This document shows positions 5,093 through 5,118 of a stretch of 5,118 nt of DNA, one piece after another. Each line of letters starts with the position of its first letter. Position 1 is the stretch's first letter. Source of the stretch: an uncultured Burkholderiales bacterium (GTDB taxonomy: Bacteria > Pseudomonadota > Gammaproteobacteria > Burkholderiales > Burkholderiaceae_C); NCBI GenBank assembly GCA_903871865.1, contig CAIQIL010000110.1, positions 1 through 5,118 on the forward strand, given 5' to 3'. The position numbers and the translations under genes are program-made. Under the pieces are notes generated by a model. That model was not told the origin of the DNA. It saw only the letters and a program-made list of their open reading frames with translations, and made no database searches.

Positions 5093-5118
5093 AGGCGATC
5101 CATGCCTGACACAGCGGC

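Overview
The window reads as chromosomal DNA of a GC-rich betaproteobacterium, most likely Burkholderiales (Comamonadaceae or a neighbouring group). This rests on the PdxH and MsrA sequences, the codon bias, the Ala-rich signal peptides and an OmpW-type porin-like protein. It is inference, since no database search was possible. Six protein-coding genes fill almost the whole window. I see no tRNA, rRNA, CRISPR array, transposase or attachment site.

Left part (1-1924), housekeeping. The 3' part of msrA (methionine sulfoxide reductase A) enters from the left edge. It meets pdxH (pyridoxamine/pyridoxine 5'-phosphate oxidase, minus strand) stop-to-stop with no base between them. Divergent from pdxH across a 132-bp gap is a plus-strand gene for a MobA/MocA-like nucleotidyltransferase-fold protein. 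Its nucleotide-binding motif has decayed, so its activity is doubtful.

Middle part (1924-3718), the least explained region. Two minus-strand genes, here called A (2003-2707) and B (3017-3718), encode exported, cysteine-free proteins of 234 and 233 residues. Their mature parts align over 209 residues without a gap at about 55% identity by hand count. I do not recognise a family of known function. Each gene has its own downstream terminator signal: gene B has a C(UUCG)G-tetraloop intrinsic terminator, and gene A has a GC-rich hairpin followed by a bidirectional intrinsic terminator shared with the MocA-like gene. Both leaders contain inverted repeats that could pair close to the ribosome-binding site.

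Right part (3890-5083). Upstream of B on the same strand is a 397-residue OmpW-family outer-membrane beta-barrel protein. It is much longer than ordinary OmpW because of two non-core insertions. The order on the minus strand is ompW-like, B, A: one predicted outer-membrane barrel followed by two exported paralogues. A shared cell-envelope role is possible but is inferred from position only. No complete defence, mobile or biosynthetic system is visible. The secreted paralogue pair beside the enlarged OmpW protein is the best candidate for undescribed biology.
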